64,000 nt of DNA from Alphaproteobacteria bacterium (GTDB lineage: Bacteria; Pseudomonadota; Alphaproteobacteria; RF32; CAG-239): the NCBI GenBank assembly GCA_015062585.1, contig SUUJ01000007.1:1-64000 (forward strand), in the 5' to 3' direction. Shown here in pieces: positions 16,643 to 26,193 of the stretch. A program made the translations under genes and the position numbers. How positions within the stretch are numbered: the first letter of the stretch is position 1; every line of letters begins with the position of its first letter. The notes under the pieces were generated by a model. It was not told the origin of the DNA, made no database searches, and saw only the letters and a list, made by a program, of their open reading frames with translations.

Positions 16643-17153
16643 CAACTCGCTTAACATCCTTTTTGATGATGAAATCTGGGAAGAAAAAATTCCGGAAGTT
16701 GAACTTTGGGCAAATAAGGTTTTTGCAACAGCATTAGATTTTTTATCTGTAAATGATTTAGGTTTTGAGGGCTGGAATAATAAGCCTGTTTCGATAGCTT
16801 TATCTTTAAGCAGCAATGATGAGGTGCAAAAGCTTAATCGTGAGTTTAGAGCCAAAGATAAGCCGACTAATGTTTTGTCTTTTGCTAATATTGATGATGA
16901 AGCTTTTGAAGATGAGTTTTTGAATGAAGATGTCGTCGATTTGGGTAATATAATAATGGCTCTCGAAACTTTGGAGGATGAGGCTGCTATCAAAAAGATA
17001 TCCTTAAAAAATCATTTTGCTCATTTGTTGGTGCATGGTGTCTTGCATTTGTTCGGTTATGATCATATTGAAGATGATGAGGCCGATGAAATGGAAGGAA
17101 TAGAAGTTGATATTTTGAAAGAGCTAAACATTGCTAACCCGTATGAAGAATAA
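16629..17153 (+). CDS. ybeY: Endoribonuclease YbeY
   Basis: YbeY, a zinc-dependent endoribonuclease in 16S rRNA 3'-end maturation and 70S quality control. The metal site HGVLHLFGYDH (H-x3-H-x5-H) is intact, preceded by NREFRAKDKPTNVLSF and DLGNIIMALE. Start is either ATG 16629 or 16635, both inside the end of phoH; 16629 is used. The frame is open upstream but that part only overlaps phoH. An acidic insert (DDEAFEDEFLNED) lengthens it slightly to 174 residues. Confidence 0.94.
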   Translation: MAMNSNSLNILFDDEIWEEKIPEVELWANKVFATALDFLSVNDLGFEGWNNKPVSIALSLSSNDEVQKLNREFRAKDKPTNVLSFANIDDEAFEDEFLNEDVVDLGNIIMALETLEDEAAIKKISLKNHFAHLLVHGVLHLFGYDHIEDDEADEMEGIEVDILKELNIANPYEE

Positions 17154-18669
17154 ATTGTTATCTGTTTTAGCTGATATCTGTGGGTACAAAAAAATTTGTG
17201 CCTTTGGTATGGGTTGGCTCAGTGTTTTAGCTTTTGCACCAAAATTTTGGGTGCTTTTTGCATATGTCGGTTTTTCATATCTGCTATATTTGTTAGTTAA
17301 AACAAAAGAAAAAAAAGAGCTGTTTAAAATAGGTTATGCTTTTGGTTTTGCTCATTTTGCTTTTGGTTTTGCTTGGGTGGGTAATGCTCTTTTGATTGAT
17401 GCCAAACAATTTGGTTGGTTGTATCCGATTACGCTTATTGCTTCGGGAGCTTTTTTCGGTTTGTTTTTCGCAATTCCTGCTTTTATGACTTATTTTGCTG
17501 GGACAAAATGGAAAAAGTGGATAGTGTTTAGCTCGTCATTTGTTTTGTTTGAATGGATTAGAAGTTTTATATTTACCGGATTTCCGTGGAATTTGACCGG
17601 ATATACCTTGGCTTTTTCTGACGAGATGATACAAACAGCTTCAATCGGCGGAACATATTTATTATCATTGGTAGCTGTTTTGAGTTATAGTGTTTTTGGT
17701 GTGGTTAGTAGAAAATCATTATTACCGAGCATTGTGATAATGATTTTTTGTTTTATTATAATGTGGAGTGGCGGTTATTGGCGAATTGCCAATGCTGATT
17801 TTAGTAAATCTGATACGGTGGTCAGACTTGTTCAACCCAGTATTCCGCAAATTATGAAATGGAATAGAGCGACAAGAGAACAAAATTTTATCGAGTATAT
17901 AGCTTTGTCTAATGAAGAAGCAAAAAAAGTTCCTGATATAATCGTTTGGGGAGAAACAGCATCGCCTTTTGTTTTAGACAGAGATGAAATTCATTTGGAT
18001 ATGTTAAAACCTTTGCTTAATAAGGGCAGTTATTTAGTGACCGGTATGGTGTCATACAAAGAAGAAGCGGATAGATTTGTTCCGCATAATTCTATGGTGG
18101 TCTTTGATAATAAGGCAAAACCGGTCGGATATTATCATAAAACCCATTTGGTGCCGTTTGGTGAGTTTATTCCTTTGCGGAAATATTTACCTGATTTTAT
18201 AAAACCGGTGGCAAATGCCATAGGAGAGTTTGGTCGAGGAAACGGACCGGAAGTACTTAAGTTTGACGGTTTGCCGTCATTTGGCGGAATAATTTGTTAT
18301 GAAGCTATTTTTCCGGCAGAAATCGTTGATAAAAATAATCGCCCCGAATTTTTGATTAACATTACCAATGACGGTTGGTACGGAAATTCTTCCGGCCCGT
18401 ATCAGCATTGGGTTGCTACAAAGTTGCGTGCGGCGGAGGAAGGTATTCAAATAATAAGAGTGGCTAATAACGGCATTAGCGGGTTGATAAATGCTCTGGG
18501 AATTGAACAGCAAAAATTAGGTCTTAATCAAAAAGGCTTTTTGGATGTTACTTTGGATAAAAAAACAGAGCAAAAAACATTTTATGGTAGGTCAGGTAAT
18601 AGTGTCATAATAATCTTTTGCTTGATTTTATTGTTTTATGGCTTTATAAATAGAGAAAACAAAGGTTAA
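17143..18669 (+). CDS. lnt: Apolipoprotein N-acyltransferase
   Basis: Lnt transfers an acyl chain from phospholipid to the N-terminal Cys of lipoproteins at the inner membrane. About 508 residues: six or so hydrophobic segments in the first 210, then a nitrilase domain with catalytic Glu in WGETASPF, Lys in HKTHLVPFGEFIP and Cys in GGIICYEAIF. ATG 17143 overlaps the end of ybeY. The ybeX/corC gene often found between ybeY and lnt is missing. Confidence 0.96.
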   Translation: MKNKLLSVLADICGYKKICAFGMGWLSVLAFAPKFWVLFAYVGFSYLLYLLVKTKEKKELFKIGYAFGFAHFAFGFAWVGNALLIDAKQFGWLYPITLIASGAFFGLFFAIPAFMTYFAGTKWKKWIVFSSSFVLFEWIRSFIFTGFPWNLTGYTLAFSDEMIQTASIGGTYLLSLVAVLSYSVFGVVSRKSLLPSIVIMIFCFIIMWSGGYWRIANADFSKSDTVVRLVQPSIPQIMKWNRATREQNFIEYIALSNEEAKKVPDIIVWGETASPFVLDRDEIHLDMLKPLLNKGSYLVTGMVSYKEEADRFVPHNSMVVFDNKAKPVGYYHKTHLVPFGEFIPLRKYLPDFIKPVANAIGEFGRGNGPEVLKFDGLPSFGGIICYEAIFPAEIVDKNNRPEFLINITNDGWYGNSSGPYQHWVATKLRAAEEGIQIIRVANNGISGLINALGIEQQKLGLNQKGFLDVTLDKKTEQKTFYGRSGNSVIIIFCLILLFYGFINRENKG

Positions 18670-18689
18670 TGTATTTGTACGAGGCGAAA

Positions 18690-19187
18690 ATGACAGCTGA
18701 ATCTAAGAAAATATCCAGAGGCAGAACCCCGACGGGAAATCCAAATCCGGTGGATGTTCATGTCGGTAACAGAATTAAAATTCGACGCAATTTGATGGGG
18801 TTTAGTCAGGAAAAATTGGCCGGCTTGTTGGGTTTGACCTTTCAACAAGTACAAAAATATGAAAAAGGCTTAAACAGGGTCAGTGCCAGCCGTTTATGGG
18901 ATTTTAGCGTGGTATTAAATACGCCGGTTGCGTTTTTCTTTGAGGATATGGATAAAGAAGTAGCTAAGCAAAGCCCCAGAATGTTTAGAACAGGTGATGC
19001 TCTTGAGCTTAATGAAGAAAGCGAAATGTTTAATGATGACCCGATGACCAAAAAAGAGACATTGGAATTGGTTAATGCTTATTACAAAATAGGAAGTCGT
19101 CAGACGGCTAAGCGTATATTTGATTTGATTATGACGGTGTCTAAAACTCAATATGTTAATGACGCTGAAGAAAACGAAAATGAGTAA
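18690..19187 (+). CDS. XRE-family helix-turn-helix regulator
   Basis: A 165-residue DNA-binding protein with an HTH_3 domain at about residues 22-80 (RIKIRRNLMGFSQEKLAGLLGLTFQQVQKYEKG) and a C-terminal acidic helical region. ATG 18690 is favoured by GAGG 5 nt upstream; ATG 18669 overlaps the lnt stop. An XRE gene after lnt is a familiar alphaproteobacterial arrangement, usually followed by metK, which is absent here. Confidence 0.88.
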   Translation: MTAESKKISRGRTPTGNPNPVDVHVGNRIKIRRNLMGFSQEKLAGLLGLTFQQVQKYEKGLNRVSASRLWDFSVVLNTPVAFFFEDMDKEVAKQSPRMFRTGDALELNEESEMFNDDPMTKKETLELVNAYYKIGSRQTAKRIFDLIMTVSKTQYVNDAEENENE

Positions 19188-19195
19188 TTAAAAAG

Positions 19196-19223
19196 AAAGC
19201 ACCTTATAAGGTGCTTTTTTTTA
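19196..19223 (+). terminator. Intrinsic terminator after the XRE gene
   Basis: AAAGCACCTT (19196-19205) and AAGGTGCTTT (19208-19217) form a near-perfect palindrome followed by a T run. It ends the miaB-phoH-ybeY-lnt-XRE transcript and also lies at the 3' end of the converging small gene. Confidence 0.9.
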
Positions 19224-19454
19224 GTTGTTTTTACAGCGTCGGTCTGTGGCGCGGTCTGAATCGGGCAAGTCTTCTTCGTCACCGAAATTATACATATTTT
19301 TTTCAAATTCACATTCATCATCAAGCCCGAGTATTGAATCAATAAGTCGAACTTTGTTTAAGGGTTTGATGGTAAAGTCTTTGTCATCTATTTCGATATG
19401 TTTATATGATGAGTAATCTTTTACTATTTTTTTGTTTGATTTTTCCGGTATCAT
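19221..19454 (-). CDS. Small acidic hypothetical protein
   Basis: A 77-residue acidic protein with no recognised domain, signal or membrane segment. GGAG 7 nt before the ATG makes it credible as a gene. It faces the XRE gene and shares its terminator region. Confidence 0.55.
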   Translation of the reverse strand: MIPEKSNKKIVKDYSSYKHIEIDDKDFTIKPLNKVRLIDSILGLDDECEFEKNMYNFGDEEDLPDSDRATDRRCKNN

Positions 19455-19591
19455 TTTTTGCTCCTTTTTTGAATTTAAAAAATATGTAATTGCAAATTAT
19501 AATTTTTCCACATCAGAGTTTTTTTTCTTGAGGTTATATTTTTGTTTTTTTAATATTCAGAAAGTGATTGCTTTTATAAGAGATATTTTTT

Positions 19592-20308
19592 ATGTGGAAT
19601 TTCAGAAGTAAACGTCCGGACTATAACAGAGTTTTTAAGTCAATAAAAAGACGCTTAAATTGGGAAGCAAATTGGCGTGAGGCTGATTTGCTGTATCAAC
19701 AGCTTAGTAATGACAAGTCTTTTAAGAAAGAATTACTCAGAAAAGCTATTCATTTAAGCTCTCTTTGGATACCGGCAGCAATTTACTTTATGCCGAAAAT
19801 TGTGCTTATTCCGATATTGTCGATTATTTTAGTCGGTAATGTTATTTTGGAATATGGTAATTTTAAGAAGTATTCTTGGGCAAGAAAATCTTTTGGAGTG
19901 TTGTTTTTCAGGACACTTCGTAATAAAGAAATGTCGAGAGAAAATTTTCAGTTTACCGGCGCTATATATGTTTTGACTTCGGCTATTTTGTGTTTGTGTT
20001 TTTTCGGTAAAGAGATTGCCACAATCGCTTTGACTGTAATGCTGATTTGTGATAGCGCTGCGGCTTTGGTCGGGCGCTCGGTCGGTAAAGTTAAGATTTA
20101 TAAAAATAAAACTTTGGAAGGAACTTTGGCATTTTTTGTTTTGGCGGTGGTAATAAATCTGTTGTTTATGCCGATTTATCCGTTTGGTGTCAAAAGTTTG
20201 ATTGCCTGTTTGGTCGCAACTTTGGCCGAAGTTTATGAAGACAAAATAGAAATTGATGACAATTTGTCAGTTCCGATATTTTTCTCGGTTGTACTTACTT
20301 GGTTTTAG
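19592..20308 (+). CDS. Diacylglycerol/polyprenol kinase-like membrane protein
   Basis: A 238-residue protein with six or so membrane segments after a 50-residue charged N terminus. KELLRKAIHLSSLW, CDSAAALVGRSVGK and NKTLEGTLAFF match the SEC59/dolichol-kinase-like and phytol-kinase superfamily related to CdsA. It probably phosphorylates a lipid alcohol; substrate unknown. It stands alone, converging with mnmA after 2 nt. Confidence 0.78.
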   Translation: MWNFRSKRPDYNRVFKSIKRRLNWEANWREADLLYQQLSNDKSFKKELLRKAIHLSSLWIPAAIYFMPKIVLIPILSIILVGNVILEYGNFKKYSWARKSFGVLFFRTLRNKEMSRENFQFTGAIYVLTSAILCLCFFGKEIATIALTVMLICDSAAALVGRSVGKVKIYKNKTLEGTLAFFVLAVVINLLFMPIYPFGVKSLIACLVATLAEVYEDKIEIDDNLSVPIFFSVVLTWF

Positions 20309-20310
20309 CT

Positions 20311-21378
20311 TCAGATTGCTTTTTCAATAATACCGCCGCCTAATATGATATCGCCATCATTTAGGACGACTGATTGCCCTGTGGTAATGGCGCTTTGCGG
20401 TGCTAAAAATTTTACTTCAAAATTGTTATCAGACAAAGGTATTATTTCGACATCACAGGGTTGTTGTGATGAACGAATGCGTGCTTGACAGTGAATAGGT
20501 TTGGTAGGAAGCGGTATTTGCCATACAAAATCGGAAGCAATAAGGCTTGATTGAATGCAATCTTCAGCATAGCCCAAAGTTATTTCATTTTGTTCTTTGT
20601 TTATGTTGATTACATAAAGAGGGCGGTCGGCAGAAACTCCCAGTCCGCGTCTTTGTCCGATGGTATATTTCCAATAGCCTTGATGATGACCTAAAATTTT
20701 GCCGGCTTTATTTACAAAATTACCCTGTTTGGGAGCAAATTGCAAAATATCGTTAAGGTCACCGGAATAAAAATCTTGACTGTCAGGTTTGTCTGAAACT
20801 TCAAGTCCGGCCTTTTTTGCCAGTTCTCTGATTTGTGATTTTTCCATATCACCTAAGGGCAAAATGATTTGAGAAAGCTGTTCTTGACTCAGACGGTATA
20901 AGAAATATGACTGATCTTTTTTGTAATCGGTTCCTCGCAAAATATGATACATACCGGTTTTGTCATCTTGTTTTATACGCGCATAATGGCCGGTGGCAAA
21001 TTTGTCAAAAATTATGCCTTGTTTTTTTGCGACTTCGGGCAATACGGAAAATTTGATTTTTTGGTTGCAGACGACACAGGGATTTGGTGTGCGACCGGAT
21101 AGGTATTCAGAACGAAAATTTTGCAGGACAATTTGCTTAAATTCTTCGGTGCAGTCAACTACCAAATGAGGAATATTTAAATTTTGGCATATTTTTTTTG
21201 CTTGAGCAATGTCTTCTTCGTGAGATGAAAAGCATCCTTTGGATGTCAGTTTTTTAAATGTTTCGGAATTATCCCAAACGGTCATGGTCGCACCAATAAC
21301 TTCGTGTCCGGCTTTTTTTAAGATTAGAGCCGCAACCGAGGAATCGACACCGCCACTCATACCAACCAAAATTTTCAT
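20311..21378 (-). CDS. mnmA: tRNA-specific 2-thiouridylase MnmA (variant)
   Basis: MnmA thiolates U34 of Lys, Glu and Gln tRNAs. The 355-residue protein has the PP-loop SGGVDSS at residues 8-14, the CxxC of PNPCVVCNQKIKF (C101, C104), ATGHYAR, and IGQRRGLG. At the place of the second catalytic Cys (normally DSQDICF) it reads DSQDFYSGD, so Tyr204 stands where Cys is expected. It also carries an unusual GCFSSHEED segment with C49. It may belong to a divergent MnmA branch. trmB lies 12 nt upstream. Confidence 0.92.
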   Translation of the reverse strand: MKILVGMSGGVDSSVAALILKKAGHEVIGATMTVWDNSETFKKLTSKGCFSSHEEDIAQAKKICQNLNIPHLVVDCTEEFKQIVLQNFRSEYLSGRTPNPCVVCNQKIKFSVLPEVAKKQGIIFDKFATGHYARIKQDDKTGMYHILRGTDYKKDQSYFLYRLSQEQLSQIILPLGDMEKSQIRELAKKAGLEVSDKPDSQDFYSGDLNDILQFAPKQGNFVNKAGKILGHHQGYWKYTIGQRRGLGVSADRPLYVININKEQNEITLGYAEDCIQSSLIASDFVWQIPLPTKPIHCQARIRSSQQPCDVEIIPLSDNNFEVKFLAPQSAITTGQSVVLNDGDIILGGGIIEKAI

Positions 21379-21390
21379 AAATTTACTTCC

Positions 21391-22113
21391 TTATATGCGT
21401 TCAAAATCTAAAAATACCGGTTTACGACCTTCACGAATGGCTTTTCTTTGATATTTGGTTTCAACCCAGTCAGCCGGAGGGTTACGCCAGTCATCAGATG
21501 TTTTGGCAGTCCATTTGAAATCAGAATCTTCGTGAAGACGACGAAGGGTCCAACTTTTGTATACTTTGTGGTCGGTCGCAACTCGCAAAATTCCGCCTTT
21601 TTTGAGCATGCGAGCTATTTCTTTTAAGTTATCCGGATTTACAAATCGGCGCGAGGCATGGCGTTTTTTTGGCCAAGGGTCGGGGAAAAGTAAAAATACT
21701 TTGCTCAAAAATCCGTCAGGGATTTGTGAAAATAAAATGCGGACATCATCACTCCAAATTCTGACATTGTCACAGCGAGAAGGAAGTAATTTTATTTCTT
21801 CGGGCATATCGGCATTTTCTTTAATGCCGGTCATCAGAGTCAAAAGGTTAGCAACACCGTTTTTAAAAACTTCGGCACCGATAAAACCGATATGATGATT
21901 TTTTTGTGATTGTCCGGCAATATGTTCACCGTTACCGAAGCCGATTTCTAAATAGACTTCATCGATTTCGGTTCCAAAAATGTTTTTTGATATTTTGCTT
22001 TCGGTGTCAATGGCTACTTGGGGCAAAAATCTTTCAAGCAGACCTGATTTGGCTTTTCTGATTTTGCGACCCTGTCGGCGACCGTAAAACTTTGGTTTGT
22101 CGTTTGTTTGCAT
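21391..22113 (-). CDS. trmB: tRNA (guanine-N7-)-methyltransferase
   Basis: TrmB makes m7G46 in the variable loop of tRNAs. The 240-residue protein has the SAM-binding LEIGFGNGEHI, and FPDPWPKKRHASRRF with the substrate-binding residues, followed by ATDHKVYKSW. The Arg/Lys-rich N terminus starting RRQGRKIRKAK is usual in alphaproteobacteria. It is read with mnmA on the minus strand. Confidence 0.96.
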   Translation of the reverse strand: MQTNDKPKFYGRRQGRKIRKAKSGLLERFLPQVAIDTESKISKNIFGTEIDEVYLEIGFGNGEHIAGQSQKNHHIGFIGAEVFKNGVANLLTLMTGIKENADMPEEIKLLPSRCDNVRIWSDDVRILFSQIPDGFLSKVFLLFPDPWPKKRHASRRFVNPDNLKEIARMLKKGGILRVATDHKVYKSWTLRRLHEDSDFKWTAKTSDDWRNPPADWVETKYQRKAIREGRKPVFLDFERI

Positions 22114-22268
22114 TTTTTAGCTCTTTGTTCAGTAACGATTTTATTTTTAGCTACATATTATCAATTTTGCGACGGTTGGCAAGAAAAATATCATAAAGAT
22201 TTATTGTTTTTCTTTAGATGTGAAATTATTTCAAAAGCGTAATTTTAACAAATAAAATGAGGTTTGAC

Positions 22269-22583
22269 ATGGAAACAGTTTTGAGAACTTCGGAAAATAT
22301 GAAAAAATGTTTATGTTCGGCTTGTCCGTCTTATACGACAAAGTGCAAAATAAAAAATTATCCGATAAATATGATGAAGCTTGTCGACGGAATCGAAAAT
22401 GTTGAGCATTTCGAAAAGATGTTTTGCGCCTTCGGAAAAAGTAATTGTATCAGTGAAAATCGAGGATGTCTTTGTGAACAATGTGATGTGTATAATGAAA
22501 ATAATTTATCAAAGGAAGATTATTGTTTGAAGGACGGCGGTATAGATTGCAGTGCTTGTGCCGTCAATAACAAGATGAATTAA
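22269..22583 (+). CDS. Cys-rich DUF2769-like protein
   Basis: About 104 residues with a dozen Cys in CxxC-like pairs (CLCSACPSYTTKC near the N terminus, GCLCEQCDVY, and DCSAC near the C terminus), suggesting metal or Fe-S binding. The arrangement resembles DUF2769 proteins of anaerobes. ATG 22269 is preferred since GAGG lies 6 nt upstream. It is directly followed by another small gene. Confidence 0.65.
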   Translation: METVLRTSENMKKCLCSACPSYTTKCKIKNYPINMMKLVDGIENVEHFEKMFCAFGKSNCISENRGCLCEQCDVYNENNLSKEDYCLKDGGIDCSACAVNNKMN

Positions 22584-22584
22584 A

Positions 22585-23040
22585 ATGCCAAGTCCCAATG
22601 ACATTAGCGAAGTTTATAAAAATGCGTTATCGACCCGTCAAAACAGCGATTTTGGAGAGGTTATAGCTTTTTGTGAAAAAAATCAAAAATGCCAGAAAGA
22701 TAATTCGTTGAAAAAAAATATGATGCTGTTTTGGTCGTATAAAAAAATAGCATTGTTTTATGAAAAAAGTAAAAATTATGAAAAGGCTTATTTGTTTTGG
22801 CAAAAAGTCAATAAATTGCAAATAAAGCCGGAATTAAGAGTTAAGGTCGGTCATAAGTTGTTGCGATTGGTCAATGATATGAAAATGCCGATTGATAAAA
22901 AGGCCGGCGAAATAGTTAAAATCGCCGGCTATATGCAAAAGGCCTATAAAGAACTGGGCAATGTGAAAAGCATTGAAAGAATTGCTAAATTGCAATCAGT
23001 AGCCGAAAAGTTGCTCAAAAAATCAAAATATCTGCATTAG
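22585..23040 (+). CDS. Hypothetical helical protein
   Basis: A 151-residue Lys-rich protein predicted helical; the middle part (KIALFYEKSKNYEKAYLFWQKVNKL) resembles a TPR-like helix pair. No clear family. It starts just after the DUF2769-like stop, so the two are probably co-transcribed, and its end overlaps the converging trhP-like gene by 4 nt. Confidence 0.6.
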   Translation: MPSPNDISEVYKNALSTRQNSDFGEVIAFCEKNQKCQKDNSLKKNMMLFWSYKKIALFYEKSKNYEKAYLFWQKVNKLQIKPELRVKVGHKLLRLVNDMKMPIDKKAGEIVKIAGYMQKAYKELGNVKSIERIAKLQSVAEKLLKKSKYLH

Positions 23041-24434
23041 TTGTTGCATAATGTTTGAAATTCTGCGGTTTTGTTATCGAGCATTTTGCGGTTGTCATCT
23101 TTTAGAGGGGCAAATTTGCGAGCGATAACATATTGCGGAAGCAACTTTTTGATTTCGTCTATCGGAAGTGACCAAGAGCTTGGTTTTATACGGATTGACT
23201 TGCCTTGTCCGGCAGAAACTTTTGATGTTATTTCACCGGTCGTGGCGTCTTCAAATTCATCTAAAGTCAGCTTGATGTTTTGTAATCCCTCGGGAGAAAG
23301 AAATTCAATTTCTTCGCCGGAATTTATGTAATTTCTGATTTCAAAAACAGCTTCGTCGCCTTGCCATTCGATAATTGATCCGGCAAAGAGCCAATCACCT
23401 AAGGTTCTGGTGTATTCATAGTTTTGGGATATGTTGGTGAGTTTGCCGTCGTGGAAACCCAAACAATAGCCACGATTTTGAAGAGTATTCAGTTCGTTAA
23501 TGTAGTTGTTGTAGTCCCAGTTGTCAGGCGAGGTATACCAATCATCAATGGCCTTGCGGTATGCTCTGGCAACAGTGCCGGCGTAATATTCGGTTTTGTT
23601 GCGTCCCTCGACTTTTAAGGAATCGATACCGGCTGACAGCAAATCAGGAAGGCGGGGCATTAAACACATATCTTTAGAATTTAGAAAATATCCGCCATGT
23701 TCATCTTCTACAACTTCAAAATATTCGCCCGGACGAAATTCTTCCTCAAGTAAAAATTCAAAGGAATCTTTGTTATTTTCGTCAATGATAAGTTCTTTTA
23801 TACTACCGTCTTTTAGGCGAAGGTGCAGTTTGTAATGCCAACGGCAACAATGAGCGCATTTGCCTTGGTTGGCCGAGCGGTCGGCAAGATAATTGGAAAT
23901 TAGGCAACGGCCGGAATAAGACATACACATTGCGCCGTGCATAAAAGTTTCAAGTAAAATATCAGGACATTTTTCTCTGATTTCTTTAACTTCATCAAAT
24001 GTTACTTCACGGCCCAAAACACAAAGCTTTGCACCTTGTGATTGCCAAAATTTAACGGATTGCCAAGAACAGATGTTGGCTTGGGTGGAAACAAATAAAT
24101 TTAATTCAGGCGCGTTTTCTTTGACATATTGAAACACGCCGGGGTCGGCAATTAAAACTCCGTCAGGTTTCAGTTCTCGTAAAGTTTCAACAAAGGTAGG
24201 GAGTTTTTCAACATCTCGATTATGCATAAAGAGATTTAAGGTTAAATATATTTTTTTGCCTTTTGAGTGCACATAATCGATGCCTTCTTTGAGCTCTTCC
24301 ATAGAAAATTTTGATTGGGCACGCAAGCACATATCCGGTGTTCCGGCGTATACGGCGTCGGCTCCGTATAAAATAGCGGTTTTAAGTTTTACTAAAGAGC
24401 CTGCGGGTAAAAGTAATTCTGCTTTTTCTAACAT
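23037..24434 (-). CDS. trhP: Peptidase U32 family tRNA hydroxylation protein (TrhP/YegQ-like)
   Basis: A 465-residue U32-family protein. AGSLVKLKTAILYGADAVYAG, FMHGAMCMSYSGRCLISNYLADR, NQGKCAHCCRWHY and KVEGRNKTEYYAG follow E. coli YegQ (TrhP), an Fe-S protein for prephenate-dependent 5-hydroxyuridine formation at U34. The Cys residues of the presumed cluster are in place. Other U32 members (UbiU, RlhA) act elsewhere, so the subfamily call is good but not absolute. Confidence 0.87.
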   Translation of the reverse strand: MLEKAELLLPAGSLVKLKTAILYGADAVYAGTPDMCLRAQSKFSMEELKEGIDYVHSKGKKIYLTLNLFMHNRDVEKLPTFVETLRELKPDGVLIADPGVFQYVKENAPELNLFVSTQANICSWQSVKFWQSQGAKLCVLGREVTFDEVKEIREKCPDILLETFMHGAMCMSYSGRCLISNYLADRSANQGKCAHCCRWHYKLHLRLKDGSIKELIIDENNKDSFEFLLEEEFRPGEYFEVVEDEHGGYFLNSKDMCLMPRLPDLLSAGIDSLKVEGRNKTEYYAGTVARAYRKAIDDWYTSPDNWDYNNYINELNTLQNRGYCLGFHDGKLTNISQNYEYTRTLGDWLFAGSIIEWQGDEAVFEIRNYINSGEEIEFLSPEGLQNIKLTLDEFEDATTGEITSKVSAGQGKSIRIKPSSWSLPIDEIKKLLPQYVIARKFAPLKDDNRKMLDNKTAEFQTLCNN

Positions 24435-24436
24435 GG

Positions 24437-25213
24437 TTATTCCTCAATGCTAATGTCGGTTGTGTGGGCTGTCAGCTCACCTAAGGGAGTGTCTTTGATG
24501 AAGATTTTGGCGATAAACGGATGATTGGTTTTTGTATCACGAGCTATCCAAAAATAAATCGGTTTGTTGGCGGAAAATTCCCATAATTCGTCATCGTCTT
24601 CTGACAAAATTTTTTTGATGTGCATGGAGCATTTAGATGCTTTGCCGCTATAAAAAGAATGTTCGTTTGCGGTTAAGTTTTCGGTGCCTTCATCTTTGAA
24701 AACAACATCAAAACGGCGCCTTCCGTCATATACTTTTAAGGTAGAATCGCAAAAAGAAACCTCGTTATACTGTTTTGCAATTTTGGCTATTACGGTTTGT
24801 AGATCAAAGGTGTCTGCCGGAGTGGGAGAAGGGGTAAATTCTTTTCTTTTTTCTTTACCGTTTTTGGTTGCAACCTGATATATCGGTTTGCCGTTTTCGT
24901 AAAAAACCTTTTTGGTGCGGGTGTTAAATTTTGATTTTGCTTCGTAGTTATAATCAAGGGTGACCATTTGGGAGGATTTGATTTTACCGGAGGTAATGTA
25001 ATTGGCCTCAAAAGGATAAACAGCGTTGAAAAAGCCGTTAGTCATGACTTTTGATGCGACTTTGTAATCATGTGGGTTGAGGGTATATGAAAATTGAGTT
25101 TTGCTGGCGTCAAAAATTCCTACGGTTACAAGAAAATTGTGCTTTACCGTGAAGGCTTTTGCCATTGACGGAAAAATAAGACTGATAAGCAAAATTGTTA
25201 TAATTTTTTTCAT
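24437..25213 (-). CDS. Secreted DUF3108 protein
   Basis: A 258-residue protein with a clear signal peptide cleaved after SMAKA (about residue 20). The remainder is beta-rich and matches DUF3108 proteins (FSYTLNPHDYKVASKV, TFDLQTVIAKIA, VYDGRRRFDVVF), of unknown function and thought periplasmic. It is 2 nt upstream of trhP on the same strand. Confidence 0.78.
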   Translation of the reverse strand: MKKIITILLISLIFPSMAKAFTVKHNFLVTVGIFDASKTQFSYTLNPHDYKVASKVMTNGFFNAVYPFEANYITSGKIKSSQMVTLDYNYEAKSKFNTRTKKVFYENGKPIYQVATKNGKEKRKEFTPSPTPADTFDLQTVIAKIAKQYNEVSFCDSTLKVYDGRRRFDVVFKDEGTENLTANEHSFYSGKASKCSMHIKKILSEDDDELWEFSANKPIYFWIARDTKTNHPFIAKIFIKDTPLGELTAHTTDISIEE

Positions 25214-25284
25214 TTAAGTTATTCTTTCTTTAATATTTGTAGCGTACCATAACATAAAAAATTATAATTTAAAGGATTTAATAA

Positions 25285-26193
25285 ATGACTAAAAAAGTTT
25301 TGTTGTTGTTAGGCGGTTTTTCTTCGGAACGCGAAGTCAGTTTGACTGCTGGTAAAGATATTGAAAAAGCTTTGACCTCGAAAGGTTATGAAGTTGTAGT
25401 TCATGATTTGCAAAATGCGTGGAATTTTGTAAAGGTCTTGCAAAAAGAAAAACCTGATGTGGTGTTTAACGGGTTGTACGGTAACTGGGGTGAAGACGGC
25501 GCTATTCAGGGAATGTTGGATTTGTTGCAAATACCTTATACTCACTCTAATATGCATGCTTCTATGGTGGGAATGGATAAACATTTGACCAAATATATTG
25601 CCAAAAGTTGTGGTATCAGAGTGGCGCAAAGTCAAAAAATGAGAGCAAAAGACTTTTTCAAAAACGGTACAATCGTGCCGATGCCATATGTGGTAAAACC
25701 GGTATCTGACGGTTCGTCGGTCGGTGTGTTTATTGTTGAAAAAACGGAAGATATTCTAAAAGTTAAGTATAAAGATAACAATACAATGGTAATGATTGAA
25801 AAATATATTCCCGGACATGAATTGACCGTTATGTGTTTGGAAGATAAGGCCTATGTCGTTACCGAATTGAAGGCCGAAGAAAAATTTTATGATTATAAAG
25901 CTAAGTATACCAAAGGAAAAACCAAGCATATTTTGCCGGCTGAAATTCCTTATGAAGTCTCGGAAATATGTAAGGCTTACGCTGAAAAATTGCACCAAGC
26001 AATAGGTTGTAATACAATATCAAGAGTTGATTTGCGTTGGAATGAAGATGATGGCGTGGTGTTGCTTGAGATTAACACTAATCCGGGAATGACCGCTTTG
26101 TCTTTGGTGCCGGAACAAGCAAAATATGCCGGAATCGGTTATGCTGATTTGTGTGCCAAATTGGTTGAAAGAGCAAAATGCAGAGAAATGTAA
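25285..26193 (+). CDS. ddl: D-alanine--D-alanine ligase
   Basis: Ddl joins two D-Ala for the peptidoglycan stem peptide, using ATP. The 302-residue ATP-grasp protein starts VLLLLGGFSSEREVSL, has GNWGEDGAIQGMLDLLQIPYT, PYVVKPVSDGSSVGV, the omega-loop region and LEINTNPGMTALSLVPEQA. AAAGGA precedes the ATG. It overlaps miaA by 16 nt. Confidence 0.97.
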   Translation: MTKKVLLLLGGFSSEREVSLTAGKDIEKALTSKGYEVVVHDLQNAWNFVKVLQKEKPDVVFNGLYGNWGEDGAIQGMLDLLQIPYTHSNMHASMVGMDKHLTKYIAKSCGIRVAQSQKMRAKDFFKNGTIVPMPYVVKPVSDGSSVGVFIVEKTEDILKVKYKDNNTMVMIEKYIPGHELTVMCLEDKAYVVTELKAEEKFYDYKAKYTKGKTKHILPAEIPYEVSEICKAYAEKLHQAIGCNTISRVDLRWNEDDGVVLLEINTNPGMTALSLVPEQAKYAGIGYADLCAKLVERAKCREM

